64,000 bases of DNA from Hominimerdicola alba (GTDB lineage Bacteria > Bacillota > Clostridia > Oscillospirales > Ruminococcaceae), in the NCBI RefSeq assembly GCF_900112155.1, contig NZ_FOKQ01000010.1, positions 1-64,000 of the forward strand. Reading direction: 5' to 3'. The translations under genes and the position numbers were made by a program. Every line of letters starts with the position of its first letter. Position 1 is the first letter of the stretch. This document shows, one piece after another, positions 18,222 to 26,658 of this stretch. A model generated the notes under the pieces. It saw only the letters and a list, made by a program, of their open reading frames with translations, was not told the DNA's origin and made no database searches.

Positions 18222-19802
18222 TCACTTTCCTCCGTTCTGTTCTTTTCGGCACTGATCGATGTATGCCATCACTGCTGCCTTATCTTCATCGTTCATCAGT
18301 TCAGCCATTTCCTCAGCCTTGGCATACTTGCCTGATTCTGCATACATCCTTGCACGGAAAATAACTGCATATGCCGAGTTCTCATTTCTGTTCAGCATTT
18401 CTTTTCTGAAGAACGCGATGATCTCATCATACATTTTCTGAGCACGCTCAGTGGTGTACTTTTCGCTGCCGTTCTCAGCAAGCTTCTTCACTGAAAATGC
18501 CTCAGAGTAGTTTCCAAAGAAAGCGTAGTAAGTATTATCGCTGTGCTTGAGCTCCTTAGCTACTTCCATTACCTTTTCATAGTCCTCTTTGATAGCATAA
18601 GCGGAAAGTGTGACAAATCTAGCCTTGTCTACCTGCTCCCTTTCGATCACAGCTGGTGAACCGCTTTCCTTATCAAGACCTGCCACAGTTTCGACAGCGC
18701 CTTCACCGAATACTCCGTCGGGATAGTTCCTTATGGGCTGACCATTCTCATCGTAATTGATCTCGGCGGAATCACCCATAGATTCATCTATCCTGCCCTC
18801 TTCCATAGCGAGACCCATCTGTGCAGTATCCTGCTCCATCTGAGCTTCGATCTCTTCTGCGGTCATAGCAGCCGCAGCAGGAGCAGCGGTCTCAGCCACA
18901 GCTTCAGCCTTGTTCAGCAGCATATTCGCTGTATCGATTGCTTCGTCAATCTTGCCCATCTTTAGGCAAAGTTCAGCAAGTACGATGACCAGTTCATTTT
19001 TCTGCTTATCAGTACCATAGGGGCTGACGATGAGCTGTCCCACCAGGTCGTAAGCTTTCTGGTCGCAGTCGCCGTTGGGATCCTTATCGGTATCAGACTT
19101 TGCAACATACAGATGGGCACGGGTCATATCGATATTGAACTTGCCGTTATCATCATATTCAGCATACTTTTCTGCATTGTTCAGAGCCTCTTCGGCTTTA
19201 TCAAACTCATCATTAGCAAGCAGAAGATTGGTATATACCATATAGCCGTCCAGCAGAGACGGAGCTGCGTTTATCCACTGCAGCGCACACTTTGTGGCGT
19301 TGTCGATATCAGCCAGTGCTATATATATCTTGATCTTCTCGGTTATAACATCGGGGTCGGTCATAGCCACGCCCGTTGTATCTGCATCCTGATACTTTTC
19401 ATAGTTAACCAGTGCAGCCTTATAATCTTCCTTCATTGAGCAGCACAGAGCCAGCTGATAATATATCCTTGCTTTGACATCGTCGCTGCAAGTCTTCATC
19501 TCCGCTTCGCTGTACATCTCCATAGCTCTTGAAAGATCGCCCTTGAAGAAGTAGCCGTTGCCCATATTGAAGATATTATCGCCATTATCGGGATCGACTT
19601 CTATAGCCTTTTTAAAACATTCAAAGGCTTTGTCAAAATCGTTTTTAACGACATATACAGCACCTGCTCTTGAAAGTGAATAAACATCATCGGGCTGTAT
19701 CTCTAAAGCCTTGTTATACCATTTCAGAGCCTGGTCTAAATTTTCGTTTCCCATTGCCAGTTCGGCATTGGCGATAGCGTCATTGAATTCCTGAATGTCC
19801 AT
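18222..19802 (-). CDS. TPR-repeat protein of the T7SS locus
   Basis: 526 residues, soluble. The N-terminal 300 residues are tetratricopeptide repeats (for example ALKWYNKALEIQPDDVYSL and AFECFKKAIEVDPDNGDNI). A low-complexity Ala/Glu-rich stretch (ETAAPAAAAMTAEEIEAQ) follows, then a second helical region with further TPR-like repeats. TPR arrays bind protein ligands. Between the toxin-like gene and the WXG100-like genes it may be a chaperone or targeting factor for secreted proteins. It starts after GAGGTG with a 22-base gap from the toxin-like gene. Confidence 0.88.
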   Translation of the reverse strand: MDIQEFNDAIANAELAMGNENLDQALKWYNKALEIQPDDVYSLSRAGAVYVVKNDFDKAFECFKKAIEVDPDNGDNIFNMGNGYFFKGDLSRAMEMYSEAEMKTCSDDVKARIYYQLALCCSMKEDYKAALVNYEKYQDADTTGVAMTDPDVITEKIKIYIALADIDNATKCALQWINAAPSLLDGYMVYTNLLLANDEFDKAEEALNNAEKYAEYDDNGKFNIDMTRAHLYVAKSDTDKDPNGDCDQKAYDLVGQLIVSPYGTDKQKNELVIVLAELCLKMGKIDEAIDTANMLLNKAEAVAETAAPAAAAMTAEEIEAQMEQDTAQMGLAMEEGRIDESMGDSAEINYDENGQPIRNYPDGVFGEGAVETVAGLDKESGSPAVIEREQVDKARFVTLSAYAIKEDYEKVMEVAKELKHSDNTYYAFFGNYSEAFSVKKLAENGSEKYTTERAQKMYDEIIAFFRKEMLNRNENSAYAVIFRARMYAESGKYAKAEEMAELMNDEDKAAVMAYIDQCRKEQNGGK

Positions 19803-19824
19803 TGTTGTTCACCTCTGCATTGAT

Positions 19825-21165
19825 CTATGGAACAGCCACTTGCTGGCCACTCTCATCGTATTTATCATGTAAGTATGTTATAACATTGTCTGCTGTTACA
19901 TCAGCAAAGTTCGATACCTTAGGCATCTCATAGGGAGAATCCTTATTGATAAGTATCGTCAGTTTTCCGTAAGACTTTTCAAGGGTCTTTTCGATCGAAT
20001 CTTTGAGTAATGCCTTCTTTGCCAGATCGCAGTCCAGCGCTTTGAGTGTGCCCTTGTATGCCGCCCAGCCATTGCCGCCTGTAGCAGTCCAGTTTCCTGC
20101 CCTGAGCGTAGACTCAAAGTTCTTATATGTGAGCTTGCTGGTAGCGAACAGCTTTTCAATTGCATTTGCATTACCGGCATCCAGTTTAGTCTGTATCTTT
20201 GTATAAGCGTTGAATTTCAGTCTGTCAACACCCAAGGAGATACCCGATGTTATTGCACCGCTTGCAAATCCGAAAGCAAATTCACCCAAAAGTGTTCTGC
20301 CCGAACCCTTGAGCGTGCCCTTATCCAGTCCGATGGATATCGACTTGCCGATAACATTGCCTGTACCGGCTGCAAGACCTCCGGCAGCCATATGCAATGC
20401 CACAGCCTTACCTACTGATACGCCGCTGTTTACAGCCAAACCTCCGACAGCGCCTGCCGCACCGGTGAATGCGCCTGTTATCGCGCCTTCCATGAAACCG
20501 TTGGCAGCAGCGTCAAATATCACGCCACTGGCGCCGTCCATCGTACCGTTCTCCTTATAGTACTTATATGCCGCTGCACCTCCGCCGACAGCTGCCGACG
20601 CAAATGCCGTTACGATCGCACCTTTAAGCGCCAGCCCAAGCAGCGGAGCCGCCGCACCGCCTGTAAAAGCTACCAAAGCCGCCAGACCAGCAATGACCAC
20701 TACGCCGACAGTGATCTTTACGATGCTCTTCCAGTGCTTCTTGACTGCCTTTCCAAAGGCTGTGTCGCCCAACCACTCCCCGGCTCTTTTCCAGAAAGAT
20801 TTCTTTTTTTCGACCTTGGGTCTTGCCCAGGGATTTACTGAGTAAAAGTTCTCTTTATTAACGTTTACCAGTTCAGCGACCCTTTTATCTGTTGCAGTAG
20901 CATTGGCGAGGAATTCACCGAATTTCTTGCCGACGCTTTCCATCTTTTCTACTTTCTGTTCTTCTGTCTTTATGCGTCGGTCAATACTGTCCAAAGCACC
21001 CTGAAGATTGCCAACTCCTCCACTCATGCCGGTCGTCTTTTTCCTGACTGCCTTAAACGAAGAGATAACATCTCGGGATTTATTGACCATAGTTTGGAAA
21101 TCGTCTTCAAATGCCCCGACTGTGATCCTGCCGCCCAGTCCGCCGGCATTAAGCTCTATCCGCAT
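19825..21165 (-). CDS. Candidate T7SS effector with hydrophobic glycine-rich middle and unknown C-terminal domain
   Basis: 446 residues with the layout of T7SS polymorphic toxins. The helical N-terminal part of about 110 residues contains FQTMVNKSRDVISSF and IDRRIKTEEQKVEKM and has the character of LXG/WXG targeting domains. A basic linker follows (NPWARPKVEKKKSFWKR). Next come 180 residues of Gly/Ala-rich hydrophobic sequence (VVVIAGLAALVAFTGGAA and several more), and a C-terminal domain of about 130 residues from KIQTKLDAGNA that matches no toxin family I know. No small immunity gene follows; the next gene encodes the TPR protein. It could instead be a membrane component of the apparatus. 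Confidence 0.72.
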   Translation of the reverse strand: MRIELNAGGLGGRITVGAFEDDFQTMVNKSRDVISSFKAVRKKTTGMSGGVGNLQGALDSIDRRIKTEEQKVEKMESVGKKFGEFLANATATDKRVAELVNVNKENFYSVNPWARPKVEKKKSFWKRAGEWLGDTAFGKAVKKHWKSIVKITVGVVVIAGLAALVAFTGGAAAPLLGLALKGAIVTAFASAAVGGGAAAYKYYKENGTMDGASGVIFDAAANGFMEGAITGAFTGAAGAVGGLAVNSGVSVGKAVALHMAAGGLAAGTGNVIGKSISIGLDKGTLKGSGRTLLGEFAFGFASGAITSGISLGVDRLKFNAYTKIQTKLDAGNANAIEKLFATSKLTYKNFESTLRAGNWTATGGNGWAAYKGTLKALDCDLAKKALLKDSIEKTLEKSYGKLTILINKDSPYEMPKVSNFADVTADNVITYLHDKYDESGQQVAVP

Positions 21166-21207
21166 ACTTTATCACCCTGCTTTCAAGTAATGATATCATT
21201 TGTTGTT

Positions 21208-21807
21208 CTACATATATTTTTTGTAATGTGCCATGTCGTATGAACAAGAGTTCATAGCCTTCTTCAGCGCGTGCTGCTGAGCAGTCATGCTGTTCATGTT
21301 TCTTACCAGTTCATTTGCTCTTTCTTCAAGCTGCTGCAGCCTTGCGTTGAGTTCCGCAACAGCCTGTTCAAGACGGCTCTTCTCGCTTTTATAGCTTTGC
21401 AGAGCCGAAGATGAATCAGCGTCCTCTTCAACAGTCTTGCATTTGAATACTTCTCCCAGATCAGGTGCGGCTATACTGTCGCATTTTATACACTGCGAAA
21501 AGCCTTCACCTGCTTTTTGTGCAGAACTGTTAGCCGAACTTACCGAGTCGGGAACATTTGCAGCGAACCAGCCGCCGCTGCCTTCAAGACAGCCTATTAT
21601 AGTGCCCAGTTCCTCGATCCTTTTCTCAAAATTGATCTTATCGCTTCTGCACGAAGAAAACTGGTTCTGTACGCCTGACATCTCGCTGCGGCAGGAATCG
21701 AGCGCACGGCTGTTGCTGTTGTACTGGTTAGCAGCATCTACATACCTAGATCGCGCGTTGTAGTAGGAATCACTGGCTTCTTCCTGTGATGGGTTGATCC
21801 ATGACAT
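21208..21807 (-). CDS. Coiled-coil protein, first gene of the T7SS operon
   Basis: 199 residues from ATG 21807 (MSWINPSQEE); a TTG start at 21822 is less likely. Two long coiled-coil segments (around 15-65 and 130-190) flank a middle part with several cysteines (GFSQCIKCDSIAAPD, FKCKT). Small helical proteins of this kind precede LXG-toxin genes in other Firmicute T7SS loci and help target the toxin, so a partner role for the next gene product is likely but inferred. It lies about 100 bases downstream of a perfect sigma-A promoter. Function unknown. Confidence 0.8.
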   Translation of the reverse strand: MSWINPSQEEASDSYYNARSRYVDAANQYNSNSRALDSCRSEMSGVQNQFSSCRSDKINFEKRIEELGTIIGCLEGSGGWFAANVPDSVSSANSSAQKAGEGFSQCIKCDSIAAPDLGEVFKCKTVEEDADSSSALQSYKSEKSRLEQAVAELNARLQQLEERANELVRNMNSMTAQQHALKKAMNSCSYDMAHYKKYM

Positions 21808-21912
21808 AATCTTACACCGCAATGAAAATAAATCTTTTCAAAGCTTCTCCTTTCTTAAATATTTACAATTAATCAATGAATCAAAAATGTTGGTAACCAT
21901 TTTTCCACACAT

Positions 21913-21941
21913 ATTATAGCATTATTGGTTCTTTTTGTCAA
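21913..21941 (-). promoter_or_regulatory. Perfect consensus sigma-A promoter of the T7SS/kinase operon
   Basis: On the minus strand TTGACA (21941-21936), a 17-base spacer and TATAAT (21918-21913). Both hexamers match consensus exactly. It lies about 105 bases upstream of the first gene, and no comparable promoter or terminator was seen further into the operon. Strong basal transcription is expected unless a repressor acts. Confidence 0.85.
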
Positions 21942-22352
21942 TTTTTAAACCTCATTTTATGCATATCTAGCGCGAAAATAGGCAATTTGAATAATCAAAC
22001 GCCTTAAAACCGTAATATATTATTCACTTCTTTTACAATTCGGGTTTAAAAATAGAATATTTAAATTCTGATATTTTACATTTGTGAACTATATATTTTA
22101 GATTTAATACTTAGTTGATAAAATATCATACTTTTATATAACATTGTATCCATGCTTCATTATCACAAAATATGGTTATCCCTCTAACACACCTGACTTA
22201 ACAGCGAGCAAAGGAATAGATAACATCAGCATAATATATCACTGTTGATCCGACATTTTAAGTGGTGTGATAAAGGGATAGTCAGATCACAAAATGACAT
22301 TTGTCACATAAAAAAGTGATGCCCGGCACTACAAACCTCTGCCGCGCTGTGA
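21942..22352. other. AT-rich divergent intergenic region with an imperfect inverted repeat
   Basis: No gene is seen between the T7SS promoter and the ABC exporter promoter. The region is very AT-rich. An 18-base element at 22176-22193 recurs inverted at 22264-22281 with three mismatches (core TATCCCT and CACACC). A TGACATTTGTCA palindrome follows at about 22305. These could be regulator sites for the exporter operon. Confidence 0.4.
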
Positions 22353-22358
22353 TATAAT
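22330..22358 (+). promoter_or_regulatory. Probable promoter of the ABC exporter operon
   Basis: TATAAT at 22353-22358 matches consensus; the -35 at 17 bases (TACAAA) is poor. A weak -35 with a good -10 often marks a promoter that needs an activator. The start codon is 46 bases downstream, with GGAGG at 22391. Confidence 0.5.
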
Positions 22359-22403
22359 ACAGACAATGAAAGAATACAACAAAGTTATACGGAGGTTAAT
22401 GAT

Positions 22404-23354
22404 ATGGCTGATACGTTAATAAAAATAGACAGTCTGGTAAAAAGATACGGTGAACTCATTGCGCTGGATCATCTGGCGCTGGAGATAAAGCAGGGTGAGG
22501 TATTCGGGCTTCTGGGACCTAACGGTTCGGGAAAGACCACGACCATCAACTGTCTGCTGTCTCTGCTTTCCTACGACAAGGGCACGATAAAGATATTCGG
22601 CAAGGATATGAGCCCAACTGCTTACGACATCAAAAGAGATATAGGTGTTATAATGCAGAACGTGGCGGTGTACGATGAGCTGACAGTGCAGGAGAACATC
22701 GACTACTTCTGCGGGCTTTACATCACCGACAAGACGCAAAGGGGGCAGTACGTTGAGGACGCAATTAAATTCGTGGGGCTTGAAGATTTCAGAAAGTTCC
22801 GCCCTAAAAAGCTTTCGGGCGGCCTGCTGAGAAGACTAAACATAGCCTGCGGTATCGCCCACAAGCCTAAGCTCATAATCCTTGACGAGCCCACAGTGGC
22901 GGTAGACCCCCAAAGCAGAAACAAGATACTGGAGGGTATCGAAGAACTGAACAGAAACGGCGCTACCATTATATATACCTCACACTACATGGAGGAAGTC
23001 GAGCAGATATGCACCCGCATCGCCATTATGGACAAGGGCAAAAAGATAGCTGAGGGCACCAAGGAAGAACTCACGGCGATGATAAAGAACACCGAGACCA
23101 TCAAGGTGACTTTGCACGAACTGCCCGATGCGGTGCTTTCCGAGATAAGCGCTCTGCCCCATGTGTACAGCACAGATTTCACAGATGAGACACTGACGGT
23201 ATCATGCTCGGGTGGCAAACACAACCTGATAAGAGTGCTGGAAGTTCTCCAGAACCACGATATGCACATCGGCAGAGTTACCACCGAACAGCCCACCCTC
23301 AACGATGTTTTCCTTGAGATCACAGGCAAGGCACTGAGAGACAAGGAGGAATAG
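22404..23354 (+). CDS. ABC exporter ATP-binding protein (ABC-2/DrrA type)
   Basis: 316 residues. Walker A GPNGSGKTT (about 37-45), Q-loop IGVIMQN, signature LSGGLLRRL, Walker B LIILDEP and switch His in YTSHYMEEVE are all present. The domain order and the extra C-terminal 90 residues are those of the CcmA/DrrA group that drives drug, antibiotic or lipid export. It starts after GGAGG eight bases upstream and is followed three bases later by the first permease. Substrate unknown. Confidence 0.95.
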   Translation: MADTLIKIDSLVKRYGELIALDHLALEIKQGEVFGLLGPNGSGKTTTINCLLSLLSYDKGTIKIFGKDMSPTAYDIKRDIGVIMQNVAVYDELTVQENIDYFCGLYITDKTQRGQYVEDAIKFVGLEDFRKFRPKKLSGGLLRRLNIACGIAHKPKLIILDEPTVAVDPQSRNKILEGIEELNRNGATIIYTSHYMEEVEQICTRIAIMDKGKKIAEGTKEELTAMIKNTETIKVTLHELPDAVLSEISALPHVYSTDFTDETLTVSCSGGKHNLIRVLEVLQNHDMHIGRVTTEQPTLNDVFLEITGKALRDKEE

Positions 23355-23357
23355 AAT

Positions 23358-24488
23358 ATGTTCTTCAACGAATTAAAATACTTTATCCTCTCGGCGCTGA
23401 GGGAAAAACGAATGATATTCTGGCTGATGATATTTCCGATGCTGCTGGGCACACTGTTCAAGCTGACCATGAGCGATCTTTCCGACAAGCAGTTCAAATT
23501 CAAGGCGATACCCACAGCTGTGGTGGAAGAAAGTGATAACAGCATATTCCACGATGTTGTAAAGCAGGTATCAGAGGGTGATGATGCTTTGCTGAATGTC
23601 ACCTTTACAGATAAAGAGAAAGCTGAAAAACTGCTGAACGACGGCGAAGTTGAGGGCATAATAACCAGTGCGGACACCATCAGCCTGACAGTATCAGGAA
23701 GCGATATCGAAGAAACAGTGCTGAAATCCTTCACCGACCGCTATCTCACTCAGGAAAAGCTTATGAAAGATGCGGCTAAAAAAGATCCTGCAAAGCTCCC
23801 TGCCATGATAGAAGCTATGTCAGCCGACCTTGATGTGCTGAAAGAAGAGCCTGTAACCAAGGGCAGTAATGACAGATACCTCACATACTTTTATAATCTG
23901 CTGGCTATGGTAGCTGCGTGCAGTTCTGTTACGGGACTTTCGGTAGTGACCCGCAACGAAGCTGATCAGTCTGCACTTGGTGCAAGAAAATGCTGCTCCC
24001 CTACCCCGAAGCTTATAAGCACACTGGCTGTGATGCTTGGTTGCTGGGCTGTCAGCGCGGTATGTATGCTGATATCCGTGACATTCCTCACCTTTGTGCT
24101 GAAAGTTGATTTCGGAGACAATGTGGCTCTGGTATATGCGGCAGGGATACTCGGCAGTATAATGGGCTCTTCCATGGGCTTTATGATAGCTTCTCTCGTC
24201 AGGGGAAGCTACGAGAAAAAGAATACAGTGGCTATGATAGTATCACTGGGCGGCAACTTCCTCAGCGGACTCATGATAGCTGATATCAAGCCTGTTATAA
24301 TGGAAAAAGCACCAATGCTCAACACTTTCAATCCTGCGGCGGTGATATGCGACTGCCTGTACTATCTCAACATCGATTCAGACCTGAGCAGATATTCGGG
24401 CAAGATGGTGCAGATGCTGGTCATGGCAGTGGCATTCACACTGATAGGCTTTGTATTCACAAGGAGGAGAAAATATGCAAGTATTTAA
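23358..24488 (+). CDS. ABC-2 type permease
   Basis: 376 residues. It has one N-terminal membrane helix (MIFWLMIFPMLLGTLFKL), a large outside domain of about 180 residues, and five or six C-terminal helices, the standard ABC-2 membrane fold. It pairs with the ATPase encoded just upstream and the second permease just downstream. A heterodimeric permease is therefore likely. Its last 14 bases overlap the next gene. Confidence 0.92.
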   Translation: MFFNELKYFILSALREKRMIFWLMIFPMLLGTLFKLTMSDLSDKQFKFKAIPTAVVEESDNSIFHDVVKQVSEGDDALLNVTFTDKEKAEKLLNDGEVEGIITSADTISLTVSGSDIEETVLKSFTDRYLTQEKLMKDAAKKDPAKLPAMIEAMSADLDVLKEEPVTKGSNDRYLTYFYNLLAMVAACSSVTGLSVVTRNEADQSALGARKCCSPTPKLISTLAVMLGCWAVSAVCMLISVTFLTFVLKVDFGDNVALVYAAGILGSIMGSSMGFMIASLVRGSYEKKNTVAMIVSLGGNFLSGLMIADIKPVIMEKAPMLNTFNPAAVICDCLYYLNIDSDLSRYSGKMVQMLVMAVAFTLIGFVFTRRRKYASI

Positions 24489-25617
24489 ACTCTTTATGCT
24501 GATACTGAAAAAGAAGCTGCCGCTGGCGCTGACCTTTGTGGTGGCTTTCATGGGGCTATACCTGGGCTTAACATTCATTGACAAGGGCGAGGAAAAGTTC
24601 ACGGAAAGCAAGCTGAACATAGTAATCACCGACAACGACAACACTCCCGAAAGCAAGGCGCTTATGGAATACATCGGCAAAAAGCACAGCATCGTCACCC
24701 CGACCATGCCGCTGAAAGATGCGCTGTATTTCGCCACGGTGGATTACGCTCTCACGATAAACAAGGGCTACGCCGAAAAGCTGGCAGAGGGCGGCACTGA
24801 TGGTATGTTCGTCAGCAAACACGTATATGACAGTTACAGCGTGGCATACATGGGCAGCTGGCTGGACGAATATGTGAGCTGTGTAAGGGCTTGCATGGCA
24901 TCGGGCGAGGACATCTCGGAAGCTATAAAAAGCGCCGAGGAAGCTATGGACATAAACACCGAGGTCACTATGGTAAGTTCTGACGCGGGCAACGCCAACG
25001 GCTTTATGACAGGCAGCGGATTTTTCAGATACCTGCCCTATATCCTGCTTTCGCTGATGATAGCGGTGCTTTCCCCTGTGATGATATCCATAAACAGCAA
25101 GGAAGTACGCTTCCGCACCAACTGTTCAAATGTAAGACCGACCTCCTGCGTACTGCAGATACTTGCAGGCAGCGTGGTGTACGTGCTGGTGATATGGCTG
25201 TTGTTCACCGCTCTGGGCATGATATGTATCGGCGGTGTATACAAGGGCATCATCTGGCTGAATGTGCTTAACAGTGCAATATTCGCAGTGATCGCAGCTT
25301 TTATAGCTGTGCTGGTATCCATGCTTATTCGCTCGCATGATTCTGTAAATCTGGTATGCAACATCGTCAGCCTGACCATGTGCTTCCTCTGCGGAGTATT
25401 CATACCCCAGTCACTGCTGGGCGACACTGTGCTTTCCATAGGCAGGTTTCTCCCCGCTTACTGGTATGTAAAGGTAAGCAATATGCTGACAGGAGCGGAT
25501 GTATTCAACGCATCAAAGGCTATGCAGTATCTGCTTATCGAAGCAGGATTCGCTGTGGCGCTGGGTATAATCGCCACACTGCTTTACAAGACTAAGCTTC
25601 GCAGTGCTGAGTTTTGA
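24475..25617 (+). CDS. ABC-2 type permease, second subunit
   Basis: 380 residues from ATG 24475, which has AGGAGG seven to twelve bases upstream; a longer in-frame start at 24451 lacks this. Topology is like the preceding permease: an N-terminal helix (LALTFVVAFMGLYLGL), an outer domain, then five to six helices ending in a short basic tail. It completes a three-gene exporter operon that ends at the hairpin at 25635. Confidence 0.92.
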   Translation: MQVFKLFMLILKKKLPLALTFVVAFMGLYLGLTFIDKGEEKFTESKLNIVITDNDNTPESKALMEYIGKKHSIVTPTMPLKDALYFATVDYALTINKGYAEKLAEGGTDGMFVSKHVYDSYSVAYMGSWLDEYVSCVRACMASGEDISEAIKSAEEAMDINTEVTMVSSDAGNANGFMTGSGFFRYLPYILLSLMIAVLSPVMISINSKEVRFRTNCSNVRPTSCVLQILAGSVVYVLVIWLLFTALGMICIGGVYKGIIWLNVLNSAIFAVIAAFIAVLVSMLIRSHDSVNLVCNIVSLTMCFLCGVFIPQSLLGDTVLSIGRFLPAYWYVKVSNMLTGADVFNASKAMQYLLIEAGFAVALGIIATLLYKTKLRSAEF

Positions 25618-25634
25618 GTGACGGATATAAGAAA

Positions 25635-25671
25635 GGCAGATACTTCGTGCGATGAAGTATCTGCCTGTTTT
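25635..25671 (+). terminator. Intrinsic terminator of the ABC exporter operon
   Basis: GGCAGATACTTC pairs perfectly with GAAGTATCTGCC (12 bp, seven-base loop), followed by TGTTTTT. It lies between the exporter operon and the convergent acetyltransferase gene, and may act in both directions. Confidence 0.9.
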
Positions 25672-25684
25672 TGATCCCTATAGT

Positions 25685-26185
25685 TTACAAAATACACTCC
25701 ATTTCAGTGCATTTCCAGTCCTCGCCATGATAGCTGTAAAAGCCCACATCTGTGCCGACGACCCTGAACCCTGCCGCGAGATAGCAGTTCAGCGCCGCGG
25801 GATTGTTTTCAAAAACGCCGAGGGTTATCTTCTCAGCCTCAAGAAAATCTCGGGTGTATTCCTTGGCAAGCTCCAGCATTTTTCTGCCGAGACCCTCGCC
25901 GCGCCTTTCGCTGTCAACGATGACAAAACCGAAGCGGGCAATTTTCTTTTCCTCGTCGGTAAAGCGGATTATCATGTGTCCGCAGATACCTTTTTCGTCA
26001 CAGGCCGTGAACTCAAAAAAGCCGTCGTTATACGCCTGTCCTGCATAGTGGGCATTGAGTTCATCAGCTGTCAGCGGGAATTTCCCGAACCTGTCCGCCG
26101 ACCACTGTCTGAAACCGTATTCGTCCTTCAGCCAGCCGACTATCTTTTCAGCATCGCAGGACTTGTAAGGTCTGAAGCGCATCAT
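25685..26185 (-). CDS. GNAT-family N-acetyltransferase
   Basis: 166 residues. The acetyl-CoA motif A is clear in [20 protein letters not shown] (R/QxxGxG/A), with the later [19 protein letters not shown] that marks RimI-like members. It is the last gene of a three-gene run after pheA and ispF and overlaps the ispF stop by four bases (ATGA), so it is translationally coupled. Substrate unknown. Confidence 0.92.
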   Translation of the reverse strand: MMRFRPYKSCDAEKIVGWLKDEYGFRQWSADRFGKFPLTADELNAHYAGQAYNDGFFEFTACDEKGICGHMIIRFTDEEKKIARFGFVIVDSERRGEGLGRKMLELAKEYTRDFLEAEKITLGVFENNPAALNCYLAAGFRVVGTDVGFYSYHGEDWKCTEMECIL

Positions 26186-26655
26186 ACGTCTTCAAGCAGT
26201 ACGACTGCCGTAGCTGAAATGCCCTCCCCCTTGCCTGTAAAGCCCAGATGTTCCTCTGTAGTGGCTTTTATGGATATCTGTGAGATATCACAGCCGACTG
26301 TGTCAGCTATCTTTTCGCGCATATCCATAATGTATGGCGCAAGCTTTGGAGACTGACAGCATATGGTCATATCGGCATTTGAGAAAACATAGTTGCTGTC
26401 ATCAACATATTCCATTACCCTGTCCAGCAGTTTAAGGCTGTCAGCGCCCTTATACTCAGGATCGGTATCAGGAAAATGCTGACCTATATCGCCAAGTGCC
26501 ATCGCCCCGAGAAGAGCATCCATCAGCGCGTGGACGAGAACGTCAGCGTCAGAATGACCGTCAAGACCCAATTTATAGGGTATCTCTATACCGCCGAGGA
26601 TAAGCTTTCTTCCCTCGACAAGCCTGTGTACATCATAGCCGTGACCGATACGCAT
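26182..26655 (-). CDS. ispF: 2-C-methyl-D-erythritol 2,4-cyclodiphosphate synthase
   Basis: 157 residues, standard size. It converts CDP-methylerythritol phosphate to the cyclodiphosphate in the non-mevalonate isoprenoid pathway. Metal and substrate motifs are present: [37 protein letters not shown] and [16 protein letters not shown]. It starts three bases after the pheA stop, so isoprenoid and aromatic amino acid genes are cotranscribed here. Confidence 0.97.
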   Translation of the reverse strand: MRIGHGYDVHRLVEGRKLILGGIEIPYKLGLDGHSDADVLVHALMDALLGAMALGDIGQHFPDTDPEYKGADSLKLLDRVMEYVDDSNYVFSNADMTICCQSPKLAPYIMDMREKIADTVGCDISQISIKATTEEHLGFTGKGEGISATAVVLLEDV

Positions 26656-26658
26656 ATC

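Noticed and set aside
351-21807. EssA, EssB, EsaA or a separate EsaB gene within the T7SS block
   Set aside because: None of the ORFs has the expected size and membrane layout; only the pseudokinase and the EssC N-terminus offer possible substitutes.
22404-25617. ABC exporter as part of the secretion system
   Set aside because: It is on the opposite strand behind its own promoter and terminator, and ABC-2 exporters are not T7SS components; proximity alone is not enough.
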